64,000 nt of DNA from Streptomyces sp. CB01580 (GCF_001905795.1 NZ_LIXJ01000003.1:62001-126000); one strand, 5' to 3'. Shown: positions 26,779-36,233, numbered from the stretch's first letter. The notes: generated by a model from the letters alone, not told the origin. Translations and numbers: made by a program.

Positions 26779-27657
26779 ATGGAGACTCCTCAGAGCCAGG
26801 ACCACGGGCCCGCCGGGACCGCGGCCCCGCACGCCGCCCCGCACGTCGTTCAGCCTGCCGCCCCGCCCGCCACGCCGTCCGCCGCCGCGGACGCGCCCCG
26901 GTCGGCGGACCGGCCGCCGCTCGCCGGGCGCACCGCCCTGGTGACCGGTGCCGCGAGCGGGATCGGGCGGGCCTGCGCCCGGGCCCTGGCCGTCGCGGGT
27001 GCCCACGTGCACGTCGTGGACAGGACCGCCGACGCCGCCCGGGACCTGGCCGAGGAGATCGGCGGGACGGTGTGGGTGGCCGACCTCTCCGTCCCGGACG
27101 AGGTGGACGCGCTGCCCGCCGACGCGGACATCGTCGTCAACAACGCCGGGCTCCAGCACGTCGCCCCCGTGCACGCGTTCCCGCCGGAGCGGTTCGCGCT
27201 GATCCAGCGCGTCATGGTGGAGGCGCCGTTCCGCATCTTGCGCCGCACCCTGCCGGGCATGTACGAACGCGGATGGGGGCGCGTGGTCAACATCTCGTCC
27301 GTGCACGGTCTGCGGGCCAGCCCCTACAAGTCGGCCTATGTGGCGGCCAAGCACGCACTGGAGGGGCTCAGCAAGGTGGTGGCGCTCGAAGCGGCGGAGC
27401 ACGGGGTGACGAGCAACTGCGTCAACCCCGGCTACGTACGCACACCACTGGTCGAGGACCAGATCGCGGACCAGGCCCGTACGCACGGCATCTCGGAGGA
27501 GGAAGTGGTGGGACGGGTGATGCTGGAACGCAGCGCGATCAAGCGGCTGATCGAACCCGACGAGGTCGCCGAGGCCGTGCTGTGGCTCTGCGGGCCGCAC
27601 ACCGGGCACATCACCGGTACCTCGCTCTCCATGGACGGCGGCTGGACCGCCAACTGA
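26779..27657 (+). CDS. 3-hydroxybutyrate dehydrogenase (short-chain dehydrogenase)
   Basis: 292 residues with a disordered Pro/Ala-rich N-tail of about 50 residues, then a classical SDR. The NAD-binding Thr-Gly-Ala-Ala-Ser-Gly-Ile-Gly is followed by Asn-Asn-Ala-Gly-Leu-Gln-His-Val, Ile-Ser-Ser near 172, and Tyr187/Lys191. The Leu-Gln-His-Val-Ala-Pro-Val segment is characteristic of 3-hydroxybutyrate dehydrogenase. It oxidises (R)-3-hydroxybutyrate to acetoacetate. The ATG at 26779 has only a weak ribosome site; a GTG at 26770 is also possible. Paired with the PHB depolymerase. Confidence 0.8.
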   Translation: METPQSQDHGPAGTAAPHAAPHVVQPAAPPATPSAAADAPRSADRPPLAGRTALVTGAASGIGRACARALAVAGAHVHVVDRTADAARDLAEEIGGTVWVADLSVPDEVDALPADADIVVNNAGLQHVAPVHAFPPERFALIQRVMVEAPFRILRRTLPGMYERGWGRVVNISSVHGLRASPYKSAYVAAKHALEGLSKVVALEAAEHGVTSNCVNPGYVRTPLVEDQIADQARTHGISEEEVVGRVMLERSAIKRLIEPDEVAEAVLWLCGPHTGHITGTSLSMDGGWTAN

Positions 27658-27686
27658 CCCACCGACCCCGATGAATTCCGGCCGCC

Positions 27687-29738
27687 ATGTCTGATCCGTC
27701 CCAGCCCGCCGACCCCGCCGACCCCGTTGCCGGTATTTCCGCCGCCTCCGCCGCGCCCCATCTGCGGCGTCTCCTCGACCTGCTGGCCGACGGCGCCCCC
27801 GCCGAGGAGCTGGGGGCCGTCGCCTCGCAGGCGCGGGCCGCCGGGGTGCGGGCCGGTGATCTGGCGGAGGTGGAGCGGGCCACCGCCACCGCCCTGCGGA
27901 TCAGGGGCGCCCTGCGCCAGCACCGGCGCCGTGAGCTTCAGCTCACCGCTCTCTTCGATACGGCGGGCGACCTGGCCGCCTCCCGCGAACTGGACGACGT
28001 GCTCAAGGCGATCGTCCGGCGGGCGAGGATGCTGCTCGGTACGGACACCGCGTACCTCACGCTTCCCGACGAGGAAGCGGGGGACACGTACATGCGGGTG
28101 ACCGACGGTTCGGTGTCGGTGCTCTTCCAGAGGCTGCGGCTGGAACTGGGCGAGGGGCTGGGCGGACTGGTGGCGCAGACCGCCCGCCCGTACGCGACCC
28201 CCGACTACCGCACCGACGACCGCTTCCGCCACACCCGCAACATCAATGCCGGGGTGCTGGACGAGGGGCTCGTCGCCATCCTGGGTGTCCCCCTGCTCCT
28301 GGGCTCCAGCCGCGGCGGCACGGGCAAGGTCATCGGTGTGCTGTTCGCCGCCGACCGCGCGCCCCGGGTGTTCAGCCCCGACGAGGTCGCCCTGCTGTGC
28401 TCGCTCGCCGCGCACGCCGCCATCGCCATCGACACCGCCCGCGCGCTCGCCGACACCCGTTCCGCCCTCGACGAACTCGCCGGGGCCAACGCGGAGCTGG
28501 CCGAGGCCAACGCGGCCGTACGGGCGCACTCGGCGGCCATGCGGAGGGCCGAGGAGTCCCACGACCGGCTGACGGACCTGGTGCTGCGCGGCCGGGACGT
28601 CAAGGACGTCGCCGCCGCCGTCGCGGCACTGCTGGACTCCCCGCTCACCATTCACGATCCGGGCGGCCGGCCCCTCGCGGCCGTCCGGCCCGGTGGCGAG
28701 GACTTCGCCGCCGACAGCATGGACGCCGGATGGCTGGCCGAGACCGCGGAGGAGTCCCGTACGGGCGCCCGCGCCGTGCACCGCGACGGACGGTGGATCT
28801 GCGCCGTCCTCGCGGGCCGGGAGCTCATGGCCGGACTGGTCCTGCACCGGCGGGCACCGCTCGACGACTCGGACCGGCGGCTGTTCGAGCGGGCCTCCGT
28901 CGTCACCGGACTGCTTCTGCTGCTGCGGCGCACGGTGGCCGAGACCGAGAACCGGGTGCGCGGGGAACTGATCACCGACCTGCTGACGGACGCGGACCGC
29001 GACCCGGCCGGGCTCGTCGAACGCGGCCGGCGCCTCGGCATCGACCTCGACCGGCCGCATCTGCTGCTGCTGGCCGACGGAGGGGTGCGAGGGCGGCTGG
29101 CCCCGGCCGCGGTGCGCTACCTCTTCGGCGGCGACATGCGCGGGGTGAGTGCCGAACACCACGGCCAGGTCGTGCTGCTGGCCGCCGCCGACGGCCTCGG
29201 GGCGGGCGCGGGCTTCGAAGACGGTACCGGGGCGGGCGCCGGTGGCGTGGCGCGGGCGGCGGCCTCCCAGCTCGGGCAGCTGGTCCAGGCTCCGGTCACG
29301 GTGGCCGCGGCCGGGCCGGCGCGCGGGGTCCGGGAGCTGGCCGCCGCGTACGAGGAGGCCGCCCGCTGCCTGCGCGCCATGCGGGTCCTGGGGCGTGCCG
29401 GGGAGGGCGCGTGCGTCGACGAACTCGGCTTCCTGGGCGTGGTGCTGGGCAACGGGCAGAACGTCGACGGTTTCGTGGCGGCGACGCTGGGGCCGCTGCT
29501 GGAGTACGACGAGCGGCGCGGCACCCACCTCGTGCGGACCCTGCGCGCCTACTTCGGGTCCGGGGGCAGCCTCGTCCGCGCCAAGGACGAACTCCACGTG
29601 CACGTCAACACGGTGGTGCAGCGGCTCGACCGGGTGCAGGTGCTGCTGGGACACGACTGGAACGAGCCCGCACGGGCCCTGGAGATCCAGCTCGCCCTGA
29701 AGCTGCACCAGTTGGCGGGGTCCGCGGACTTCCTCTGA
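27687..29738 (+). CDS. GAF-domain PucR-type transcription regulator
   Basis: 683 residues. A helical N-terminal part is followed by a GAF domain (about residues 90-250: Leu-Gly-Glu-Gly-Leu-Gly-Gly-Leu-Val-Ala, then Val-Pro-Leu-Leu). A coiled-coil-like Ala/Glu stretch (about 260-295) and a second sensory-like region come next. The C-terminal PucR-type helix-turn-helix reads Leu-His-Val-His-Val-Asn-Thr-Val-Val-Gln-Arg-Leu near the end. It begins 29 bases after the dehydrogenase and is probably co-transcribed. It is a reasonable regulator of polyhydroxybutyrate use. The effector bound by GAF is unknown. Confidence 0.85.
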   Translation: MSDPSQPADPADPVAGISAASAAPHLRRLLDLLADGAPAEELGAVASQARAAGVRAGDLAEVERATATALRIRGALRQHRRRELQLTALFDTAGDLAASRELDDVLKAIVRRARMLLGTDTAYLTLPDEEAGDTYMRVTDGSVSVLFQRLRLELGEGLGGLVAQTARPYATPDYRTDDRFRHTRNINAGVLDEGLVAILGVPLLLGSSRGGTGKVIGVLFAADRAPRVFSPDEVALLCSLAAHAAIAIDTARALADTRSALDELAGANAELAEANAAVRAHSAAMRRAEESHDRLTDLVLRGRDVKDVAAAVAALLDSPLTIHDPGGRPLAAVRPGGEDFAADSMDAGWLAETAEESRTGARAVHRDGRWICAVLAGRELMAGLVLHRRAPLDDSDRRLFERASVVTGLLLLLRRTVAETENRVRGELITDLLTDADRDPAGLVERGRRLGIDLDRPHLLLLADGGVRGRLAPAAVRYLFGGDMRGVSAEHHGQVVLLAAADGLGAGAGFEDGTGAGAGGVARAAASQLGQLVQAPVTVAAAGPARGVRELAAAYEEAARCLRAMRVLGRAGEGACVDELGFLGVVLGNGQNVDGFVAATLGPLLEYDERRGTHLVRTLRAYFGSGGSLVRAKDELHVHVNTVVQRLDRVQVLLGHDWNEPARALEIQLALKLHQLAGSADFL

Positions 29739-30042
29739 AGGTCCATGAGTCGGGGGAGCCTCGGACTGCCCTGAAACTTCACCGGTCGGCGGGGCCCGCG
29801 GACTCTCTTCGACGCCTCACGCGTCGGCGGGAGTCCCGGACCGCCCTGAAGCCGTACCGGTCGGCGGGCTCCCGGAGCGCCGACCGTCCTCGGGAGTCCC
29901 GGAGCGGTGACGCCTTCCCGGGCACTCGGTGCCGACGAAGGTCCCCGGCGATCCGGCGCGGGCGGAGGTTCCCGGAGGGCCGGCGGCGGCGGGTCCGGCC
30001 GGTGGCGTGCACCGGTCCGGCCGGACCCGCCCGCGTCCCGCT
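29739..30042. repeat. Degenerate copies of the regulator gene 3' end
   Basis: The end of the PucR-type gene (CTGAAGCTGCACCAGTTGGC and following) is echoed by CTGAAACTTCACCGGTCGGC near 29771. It is echoed again by CTGAAGCCGTACCGGTCGGC near 29848, with further GGGAGTCCCGGA-like blocks. This looks like old tandem duplication of a gene tail. No gene is supported in the gap. Confidence 0.6.
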
Positions 30043-30930
30043 TCAGTGGGCGCCGCACAGCTCCAGCAGATGCCGCACGACCTCCCGGCCGCCCTGCTCG
30101 CCGGTCAGCACCGTGTAGTGGTTGACGTCCGCCACCCGCACCGGCGTCACCCCCGTGCCCCCGAGGTCCGCCGCCGCCAGGCGGGTCTCGTCGTACAGGC
30201 CCTGCTCCTCGTCCATCAGCCCGCGCGGCGCCCACAGCAGCGTCGCCGGGGCGGGCAGCTTCCGGACCGCCGTCAGCACCTCCTCGTCGAAGAGGCCGAT
30301 GCCGTCGGTGCGCACCGCCTCGATCCGGCAGGTGGAGCGCAGTTCCGGTTCCTCGCCGGTCAGGTCGCGCTGGATGTACGCGTCGACCTCGTCCGACCAG
30401 TCGTCGGCGAACGCCGGGTGCGCCTGCCAGAACGCGCGGTAGGCGGCCCGGTCCGGGAACGTCATCGACAACCGGTCCATGGCCGGGCCGATCACCGCGG
30501 TCATCAGCTCGTCCGGGGACAGGTGCGTGGGTGCGGGGAAGCCGATCCCCCCGTCGACCAGCAGCAGCGGCCCGAACCGGTCCGGGTGGCGTACGGCGGC
30601 CAGCGCCGTCACGAACGCCCCCATCGAATGCCCTGCCAGCACCACCCGGCCCGGGGCCAGCGCCTCGGCCAGGGCGGCGACGTCGTCGGCGTGCGTGGCG
30701 ATGCCGTACGGCCCCGGCAGTCCGCAACTCCCGGCCCGGCCCCGCAGGTCCGGGGCGATCAGGGTGGCGCGGCCGTCCAGCAGCCGGGCCACCGGGCCCC
30801 AGCTCAGGGCGTTGGAGGTGATGCCGTGCAGGGCTATGACCACCGGGGCGTCCGGTTCCCGGGCCGGCCATCGCAGGACGGCCAACTCGCCCCCGGTCAC
30901 GGGGACCTGAATCTCTTCGTACGGCTTCAC
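30043..30930 (-). CDS. Alpha/beta-hydrolase
   Basis: 295 residues. The Leu-His-Gly-Ile-Thr oxyanion motif is near residue 31. The nucleophile elbow is Gly-His-Ser-Met-Gly-Ala, with Ser at about 105, and a late His (Val-Asn-His-Tyr-Thr) completes the triad. The start GTG 30930 overlaps the permease stop (GTGA), so it is the last gene of the five-gene transporter operon. It may hydrolyse an ester or amide of the imported compound. There is no signal peptide, so it acts in the cytoplasm. Confidence 0.8.
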   Translation of the reverse strand: MKPYEEIQVPVTGGELAVLRWPAREPDAPVVIALHGITSNALSWGPVARLLDGRATLIAPDLRGRAGSCGLPGPYGIATHADDVAALAEALAPGRVVLAGHSMGAFVTALAAVRHPDRFGPLLLVDGGIGFPAPTHLSPDELMTAVIGPAMDRLSMTFPDRAAYRAFWQAHPAFADDWSDEVDAYIQRDLTGEEPELRSTCRIEAVRTDGIGLFDEEVLTAVRKLPAPATLLWAPRGLMDEEQGLYDETRLAAADLGGTGVTPVRVADVNHYTVLTGEQGGREVVRHLLELCGAH

Positions 30931-32087
30931 GACTGTCCGTTGTCCTTCCGGGCGGGGGTCGGGGACGGGGTTTTGGCCGGTCCGCGGCGTGCGGCGCCGA
31001 GCCGGGCGGGCAGCCGGGCCAGGCCGCCCGGCAGCAGGTGTACCACGGCGACGAACAGCACACCGAGCAGGAACAGCGGCTGGGACAGCGGCACCCGCAG
31101 CACCGCGGGCAGGTCCGCGACCGCGCCCGATCCGGCCAGATCGCCGAGCCGGTGATCGGCCCACGTGTACAGGATGCCGCCGACCATCGGGCCCCAGCGG
31201 GTGCCCGATCCGCCGAGCACCACCATCACCAGCAGCGAGAGGGTGAAGTCGGAGGTGGTCGTCTGCGGGGTCGAGCCGCCGGTGAGCAGCAGGTGCACCA
31301 GACCGCCCAGCGCGGCCAGGGCCCCGGCCAGGACGAACGCCGTCAGCTTGAACCCGTACGGCTTCAGCCCCAGCACCTCCACCCGGCGCTCGTTCTCCTT
31401 AATGCCCTCCCAGACCCGCCCGGTGGGGGAGCGGACCGCCCAGTGGACGACGGCCAGGGTGAGGACGAGATAGCCGAGCGCCACCCAGTAAAGGTTCGCG
31501 GTGTGGTCGATGCCCACCAGCCAGGACGGCAGCAGCTCGGCCGGGGCGGCCCGCCCCTCCTCGCCGCCCGTGAGCCCGCCGGGGTTGCGGGAGACCAGGA
31601 TCGAGCCCGCCTGGGCGAACGCCAGCGTCACCATCGAGAAGCCGATGCCGGTGACCCGCAGGCTCACCGACCCCAGGACCAGCGCGAGCACGATCCCGGA
31701 GCAGAGGCCGAGCAGTGCGGACACCGCGAACGGCAGACCCGCCTCCAGCAGGAACAGATTGGTGGCGTAGCTGCCCGTCGCGAAGTACAGCGCATGCCCG
31801 AAGGAGAGCAGCCCGGTGCGGCCGAGCAACAGGTCGTAGCCGGTCGCCAGAGCGCCGAACAGCAGGCAGGTGGCGAGGAGCTGGAGACTTCCCGGACTGC
31901 CCACCGGGCCGTCCAGGAGGCCCGGCAGCGGCAGCGCGCTGAACGGCGCGACGAACAGTGCGAGCAGCACCGCGGCGGGCCACCAGCGGCGCAGCACCCG
32001 GGCCGCGTTCCGGGACCCGGCCGGGGCGGCGGGGTGGCCGCCGCGCCCGTCGGCGGTGCGGTCGTGTGTCTCGGTGACGGTGCTCAC
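30927..32087 (-). CDS. LivM-type permease of a branched-chain-type ABC importer
   Basis: 386 residues with about ten hydrophobic helices and the family motif Gly-Arg-Thr-Gly-Leu-Leu-Ser-Phe-Gly-His-Ala. The ATPase-coupling loop is Glu-Asn-Glu-Arg-Arg-Val-Glu-Val-Leu-Gly. The N-terminal about 30 residues are polar and the C-tail is Pro/Lys-rich. The start GTG 32087 overlaps the LivH stop by four bases. Together with LivH it forms the membrane pore. Confidence 0.85.
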   Translation of the reverse strand: MSTVTETHDRTADGRGGHPAAPAGSRNAARVLRRWWPAAVLLALFVAPFSALPLPGLLDGPVGSPGSLQLLATCLLFGALATGYDLLLGRTGLLSFGHALYFATGSYATNLFLLEAGLPFAVSALLGLCSGIVLALVLGSVSLRVTGIGFSMVTLAFAQAGSILVSRNPGGLTGGEEGRAAPAELLPSWLVGIDHTANLYWVALGYLVLTLAVVHWAVRSPTGRVWEGIKENERRVEVLGLKPYGFKLTAFVLAGALAALGGLVHLLLTGGSTPQTTTSDFTLSLLVMVVLGGSGTRWGPMVGGILYTWADHRLGDLAGSGAVADLPAVLRVPLSQPLFLLGVLFVAVVHLLPGGLARLPARLGAARRGPAKTPSPTPARKDNGQS

Positions 32088-32971
32088 GCGAGCCTCCCGG
32101 TCAGTCCGCGCGGCCGGACGAGCAGCAGCGCGGCGAGCAGGACGACGACGGCCAGGTCGCCGAGGCCCGCTGCGGTGTAGTAGTTGGCGAACTGCTGGAC
32201 CAGCCCGATGACGACGGACGCCACCGCGGCGCCGGTCACCGAGCCCATGCCGCCGGTGACCACCACGACGAAGGCGAAGATCAGCAGCGAGGTCCCCTGG
32301 CGGGGATCGACCGAGCCGAAGTACAGGCCGCCGAGCGCCCCGCCGAGCGCGGCGGCACAGCCGCCGATCGCGAAGACGAGGGTGAACGCCCGGCGCACGT
32401 CGATGCCGAGCGCGGTGACCATCGCCCGGTCCTCGACCCCGGCCCGTACCACCAGGCCGTGCCGGGTACGGCCGAGAAAGAGCCGCAGCGCCACCAGCAC
32501 CACGACCGCCGCCCCGACCAGCACCAGCCGGTTGACCGGCACCTGGGCACCGAGCAGTTCGAAGGTGCCCGACAGCGCCTTCGGCCCGGGGAAGGTCCGG
32601 GCGTCCGAGCCCCAGATCCCCGACAGCAGCGCGGGGACGGCGAGGCCCACCCCGACCGTGGCGAGCACCTGCTCGCGGGGGCGGGTGTAGAGCGGGCGGA
32701 CGACGGTGAGTTCCAGCAGCACGGCGGCCGCGGTGCCCACCGCCGTACCGAACAGCACGGCGAGGACGAAGCCCGCGCCGCCGGGACCGGCGCCGGGCAG
32801 GTTCCCGGACGCCGCCCACCAGGTGCCGTACGCGCCGACGGAGAGCAGCGCCCCGTGCGCGAAGTTGAGCACGTCCATCAGGCCGAAGATCAGGGAGAGA
32901 CCGGATGCGACGAGGAAGTAGAGCGCCCCCAGACCGAGTCCGGTCATGGTGAGCAGAACGACGGTGGACAT
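32084..32971 (-). CDS. LivH-type permease
   Basis: 295 residues and about eight helices. The N-terminal Phe-Gly-Leu-Met-Asp-Val-Leu-Asn-Phe-Ala-His-Gly is the LivH signature. Its start codon shares one base with the upstream ATPase stop (TGATG). Partner of the LivM-type permease in a hydrophobic-substrate ABC importer of the HAAT family. Confidence 0.85.
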   Translation of the reverse strand: MSTVVLLTMTGLGLGALYFLVASGLSLIFGLMDVLNFAHGALLSVGAYGTWWAASGNLPGAGPGGAGFVLAVLFGTAVGTAAAVLLELTVVRPLYTRPREQVLATVGVGLAVPALLSGIWGSDARTFPGPKALSGTFELLGAQVPVNRLVLVGAAVVVLVALRLFLGRTRHGLVVRAGVEDRAMVTALGIDVRRAFTLVFAIGGCAAALGGALGGLYFGSVDPRQGTSLLIFAFVVVVTGGMGSVTGAAVASVVIGLVQQFANYYTAAGLGDLAVVVLLAALLLVRPRGLTGRLA

Positions 32972-33759
32972 CAGGAATCCGCCTCCACGGAAGGTGAATC
33001 GGCCTCCACGGACGGCGAACCGGACCCCACGGAGGACGTGTGGGGGGCCGGGCCGTGTCCCACGCCCAGCAGGCGTCGTGCCGCCTCCGCGTCGGCGAGC
33101 AGTTCGTCCGCCGGGCCCTGGTGGGCCGTCCGGCCGTCGGCGAGCACCGCGCAGTGCGCGGCCAGGCGCCGTACGACGGCGAGGTTCTGCTCCACCAGCA
33201 GCACCGGCACCGCCTCGGCGGCCCGCTCCAGCACCTGGGCGACCTCGGTCACCACCTTGGGCGCCAGGCCCTTGGTGGGTTCGTCGGCGATGATCAGCCG
33301 GTTGTCGTTCAGCAGCGTGCGCCCGATCGCCACCATCTGCTGCTGACCACCGGACAGCGTCCCGGCCAACTGCCGCTCCCGGCGCTTCAGCTCGGGGAAC
33401 AGCTCGTGGACGAGCGGGTAGGCGGGCTCGCCCGCGCCGGGCCGCTCGGCCAGCCGCAGATTCTCCGCCACGGTCAGCCCGGCGAAGATCCCCCGGTCCT
33501 CCGGGGCGTAGCCGACGCCCAGCCGCACCACGGTGTGGGTGGGCATCGACACCGTCTCCGTCCCGTCCAGCCGCACGCTGCCGGTGCGCGGGACGAGGCC
33601 GAGGACGCCGCGCACGGTGGTGGTCTTCCCGGCGCCGTTGCGGCCCAGGAGCGCGGTCACGCCGTGCCGGGCGACGTCCAGGTCCACACCGTGCAGGATG
33701 TGCCGGCCGCCGATCAGGACCCGCAGATCCCGTACGGCGAGCAGGGGTCCGGTCGTCAC
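32971..33759 (-). CDS. LivF-type ABC ATPase
   Basis: 262 residues. Walker A is Gly-Arg-Asn-Gly-Ala-Gly-Lys-Thr-Thr, with signature Leu-Ser-Gly-Gly-Gln-Gln-Gln-Met and Walker B ending Ala-Asp-Glu-Pro. The LivF-typical Glu-Asp-Arg-Gly-Ile-Phe is present. The C-terminal tail ends with a duplicated Ser-Pro-Ser-Val-Glu-Ala-Asp unit, encoded by a 24-bp tandem repeat. GTG 33759 overlaps the LivG stop. Confidence 0.85.
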   Translation of the reverse strand: MTTGPLLAVRDLRVLIGGRHILHGVDLDVARHGVTALLGRNGAGKTTTVRGVLGLVPRTGSVRLDGTETVSMPTHTVVRLGVGYAPEDRGIFAGLTVAENLRLAERPGAGEPAYPLVHELFPELKRRERQLAGTLSGGQQQMVAIGRTLLNDNRLIIADEPTKGLAPKVVTEVAQVLERAAEAVPVLLVEQNLAVVRRLAAHCAVLADGRTAHQGPADELLADAEAARRLLGVGHGPAPHTSSVGSGSPSVEADSPSVEADS

Positions 33760-34559
33760 AGCTCCTCCCCGAGGTAGGCCTGCTGCACGGTCGGGTCGGC
33801 CGTCACGGCCTCGGGGGTGTCCAGGGCCAGCAGACTGCCGTGGTGCATCACGGCGAGCCGGTCGGCCAGGCCCAGCAGGACGTCCATGTGGTGCTCGACC
33901 ATCAGGACGGTGCGGCCCTCGTCCCGGTGCAGGGTGCGGATGAGTTCGGTGAGCGCGGGGACCTCCTCCGCGCTCACCCCGGCCATCGGCTCGTCCAGCA
34001 GCATCAGCCGCGGTTCGCCGACCAGCAGCACCGCCAGCTCCAGCTTCCGCTTCTCGCCGTGCGACAGCTCGGAGGCCAGCGCCCGTGCCCGGTGGCCGAG
34101 ACCGGTGCGTTCCAGCACGTCGGCCACCTCGGTGGGGTAGGCGGAGGCGCGCCGCCACAGCCGGTACGAGCCGCCGCGGGCCGCCTGCGCGGCCAGCCGC
34201 ACATGGTCGGCGACGGACATCCCCGGCCAGAGGCTCGACGTCTGGAAGGTGCGGCCGATGCCGCGCCTCGCCCGCTCGTGCGCGGGACGGTCCGTCATGT
34301 CCGTGCCGTCCAGCTCGATGGTGCCCGCGGTGGCCGGGGCCAGCCCGCTGATCAGGTTGAACAGGGAGGTCTTGCCCGCCCCGTTGGGGCCGATGAAGGC
34401 CAGGAACTCGCCCTCGCGGACGTCCAGGGAGACGTCCTCGACGATCGTCGCCCCGCCGACGCGCCAGCCGAGGCCGGTGAGCCGCAGCACCGGGGCGGGG
34501 GCCGGGGTGCCACCCGGGGCACCGCCCGGGTGGCGCGCGGTGGTGTGGGGTACGGGCAT
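33756..34559 (-). CDS. LivG-type ABC ATPase
   Basis: 267 residues. Walker A is Gly-Pro-Asn-Gly-Ala-Gly-Lys-Thr-Ser, and the signature is Leu-Ser-His-Gly-Glu-Lys-Arg-Lys, a common LivG variant. Walker B ends Leu-Leu-Asp-Glu-Pro-Met-Ala-Gly. A Pro/Gly-rich N-tail of about 25 residues precedes the domain. Only three bases separate it from the binding-protein gene. Confidence 0.85.
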   Translation of the reverse strand: MPVPHTTARHPGGAPGGTPAPAPVLRLTGLGWRVGGATIVEDVSLDVREGEFLAFIGPNGAGKTSLFNLISGLAPATAGTIELDGTDMTDRPAHERARRGIGRTFQTSSLWPGMSVADHVRLAAQAARGGSYRLWRRASAYPTEVADVLERTGLGHRARALASELSHGEKRKLELAVLLVGEPRLMLLDEPMAGVSAEEVPALTELIRTLHRDEGRTVLMVEHHMDVLLGLADRLAVMHHGSLLALDTPEAVTADPTVQQAYLGEEL

Positions 34560-34562
34560 CGG

Positions 34563-35819
34563 TCAGCCCGCCGAGGGCTTCGCGGGCGGCGCCACCACGT
34601 CCATCGGCTCGGTGGTCACCAGCCGCGGCTTCGCGTCGGCGCCCTTCCCGTCGAGCCTCGCGACGAACATCGACTGGAGCAGGGCGTGGTCCTCGGCCCG
34701 GACCCGCACCTCGCCCTTCACCCCGTCGAAGGTCCAGTCCTCCAGGGCCTTCACCATGGCGGCGGTGTCGGTGGCGCCGCCCTTCTCGACGGCCCGCACC
34801 ACCATCTGCGCGGCGGTGAAGCCGTCGGGGGTGAACAGGTCCGGGGTGCCGCCGGCCTTGCCGACCGCGTCGAGCATGGCCTTCTCCACGGCGTTGCCGC
34901 CGCCCGCGCCGGGGAAGTAGTGCGCCAGGAACGAGACCTTGGCGCCCGCGTCCCCGAAGACCGGGTACGAGGCGGTCCCGGCGAGGCCCGTCACGACCTT
35001 GCTGGCCGCCGGCACGCCCTGCTGGTCCAGCGCGGTCCACAGCGCCGGTGCCGTGGAGCCCGCCCAGGCGACGAAGACCAGGTCGGGCGCGCCCGCCTTC
35101 ACCTGCCGGGCGAACGGCGTCAGGTCGGTGGCGCTGGGCGGGGCCAGCACGGATCCCACCTTCGCGCCCCGGCCGCCGAGGACCGCCTTCACCGCGGCCA
35201 CGTTGGCCTGTCCGAAGGTGGAATCCTGGGCCAGCACCGTGACCTTCTTGCCCTTGGCCCCGCCGAGCATCGCCCCGGCGGTGAGGATGTCCTGGTAGGA
35301 CTGCCGGCCCGAGCGGAAGGTGTAGTCGTTGATCCCGGTCACGGCGTCGGTGGCGGCCGGTCCGCTGATGTAGAGCACCTTGTTCTGGGCGGCGAGCGGC
35401 GCCATCTGGAGGGCCACGCCGGAATCGGTGGTGCCGGCCAGCACCTTGTGGCCCTTGCCGATCAGGTTCTTGGCCGCCGAGACCGCCTTGCCGGGGTCGC
35501 CCGCGTCGTCTTGCTCGGTGACCTCGATCTTGTGCCCGGCGACCTTGCCGGTGCCCTTCGTCGCGTAGTCCAGGCCCGCCATGAAACCGTCGCGGTACTG
35601 CTTCCCGTAGTCGGCGAGCAGCCCGGTGCGGGAGTACACGAGACCGACCTTCACACTGCGGTCCTTCGCGTCCCCGCCGGATCCGGAACCGTCCTCGCCC
35701 GCCTTCCCCGCGGCGGTGCACCCGGCCAGCAGGAGACCGGTTGAGGCCAGCACGGCGACGGCGGACAGGGATCTGGGACGGCGGCGGACGGTGCCTGTGC
35801 CTGTGGCTCTGGGACGCAT
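34563..35819 (-). CDS. Lipoprotein substrate-binding protein of the ABC importer
   Basis: 418 residues, periplasmic-binding-protein type I (LivK-like). The lipobox Leu-Leu-Leu-Ala-Gly-Cys follows a basic signal, and a Ser/Gly-rich stretch tethers the domain. GAGGAG stands about 9 bases before ATG 35819. First gene of the operon. HAAT importers carry amino acids, but also amides, aromatic acids and other hydrophobic acids. Proximity to the KstR-like gene makes a steroid-related acid conceivable, but no KstR motif was found upstream. Confidence 0.85.
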   Translation of the reverse strand: MRPRATGTGTVRRRPRSLSAVAVLASTGLLLAGCTAAGKAGEDGSGSGGDAKDRSVKVGLVYSRTGLLADYGKQYRDGFMAGLDYATKGTGKVAGHKIEVTEQDDAGDPGKAVSAAKNLIGKGHKVLAGTTDSGVALQMAPLAAQNKVLYISGPAATDAVTGINDYTFRSGRQSYQDILTAGAMLGGAKGKKVTVLAQDSTFGQANVAAVKAVLGGRGAKVGSVLAPPSATDLTPFARQVKAGAPDLVFVAWAGSTAPALWTALDQQGVPAASKVVTGLAGTASYPVFGDAGAKVSFLAHYFPGAGGGNAVEKAMLDAVGKAGGTPDLFTPDGFTAAQMVVRAVEKGGATDTAAMVKALEDWTFDGVKGEVRVRAEDHALLQSMFVARLDGKGADAKPRLVTTEPMDVVAPPAKPSAG

Positions 35820-35975
35820 GGTGACCGGCTCCTCGGCGAGTTTCGGGGGATGTCGCCGAACCGTATGAACACCGCGCCGCCGTCGACATGGTGCAGAGCA
35901 CCCCACCTGACGCGGCAGGCATGTGGCGGTCGCACATGGGGCGGCCCGCGGCGCGCCCACGGCCCGGTGGACATC

Positions 35976-36015
35976 GGGCCACCGGGCCACCGGGCCACCG
36001 GGCCACCGGGCCGTC
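35976..36015. repeat. 8-bp tandem repeat in the gap after kstR
   Basis: GGGCCACC is repeated four times without change from 35976, then once as GGGCCGTC. The gap 35820-36233 otherwise holds the binding-protein promoter and GC-rich direct repeats (CCCGCACCCAGGCC-like, 36158-36210) with no gene. Confidence 0.8.
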
Positions 36016-36233
36016 GGGCCCGTTCCGGGAACACGTGCCGCAGGCCCCGTGCCCGCGCTCATGGCGGGGCCGGGACGTGCGGGTGCTCCGGTGCGTCGCC
36101 CGTCCATGCGGGCTGATGGGGCGTCAGAAGCCGTACGCGGTCGGGTTTCTCGGCCCCCGCACCCAGGCCCCCGCACTCAGGCCCCCGCACCCAGGCCCCG
36201 CGCCCAGGCCCTGCGCCCGCCTTCCGGTGCGGG

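Noticed and set aside
30927..32819. A 630-residue permease
   Set aside because: The part above 32087 is a shadow of the LivH-type gene; the GTG at 32087 overlaps the LivH stop as do the other junctions of this operon.
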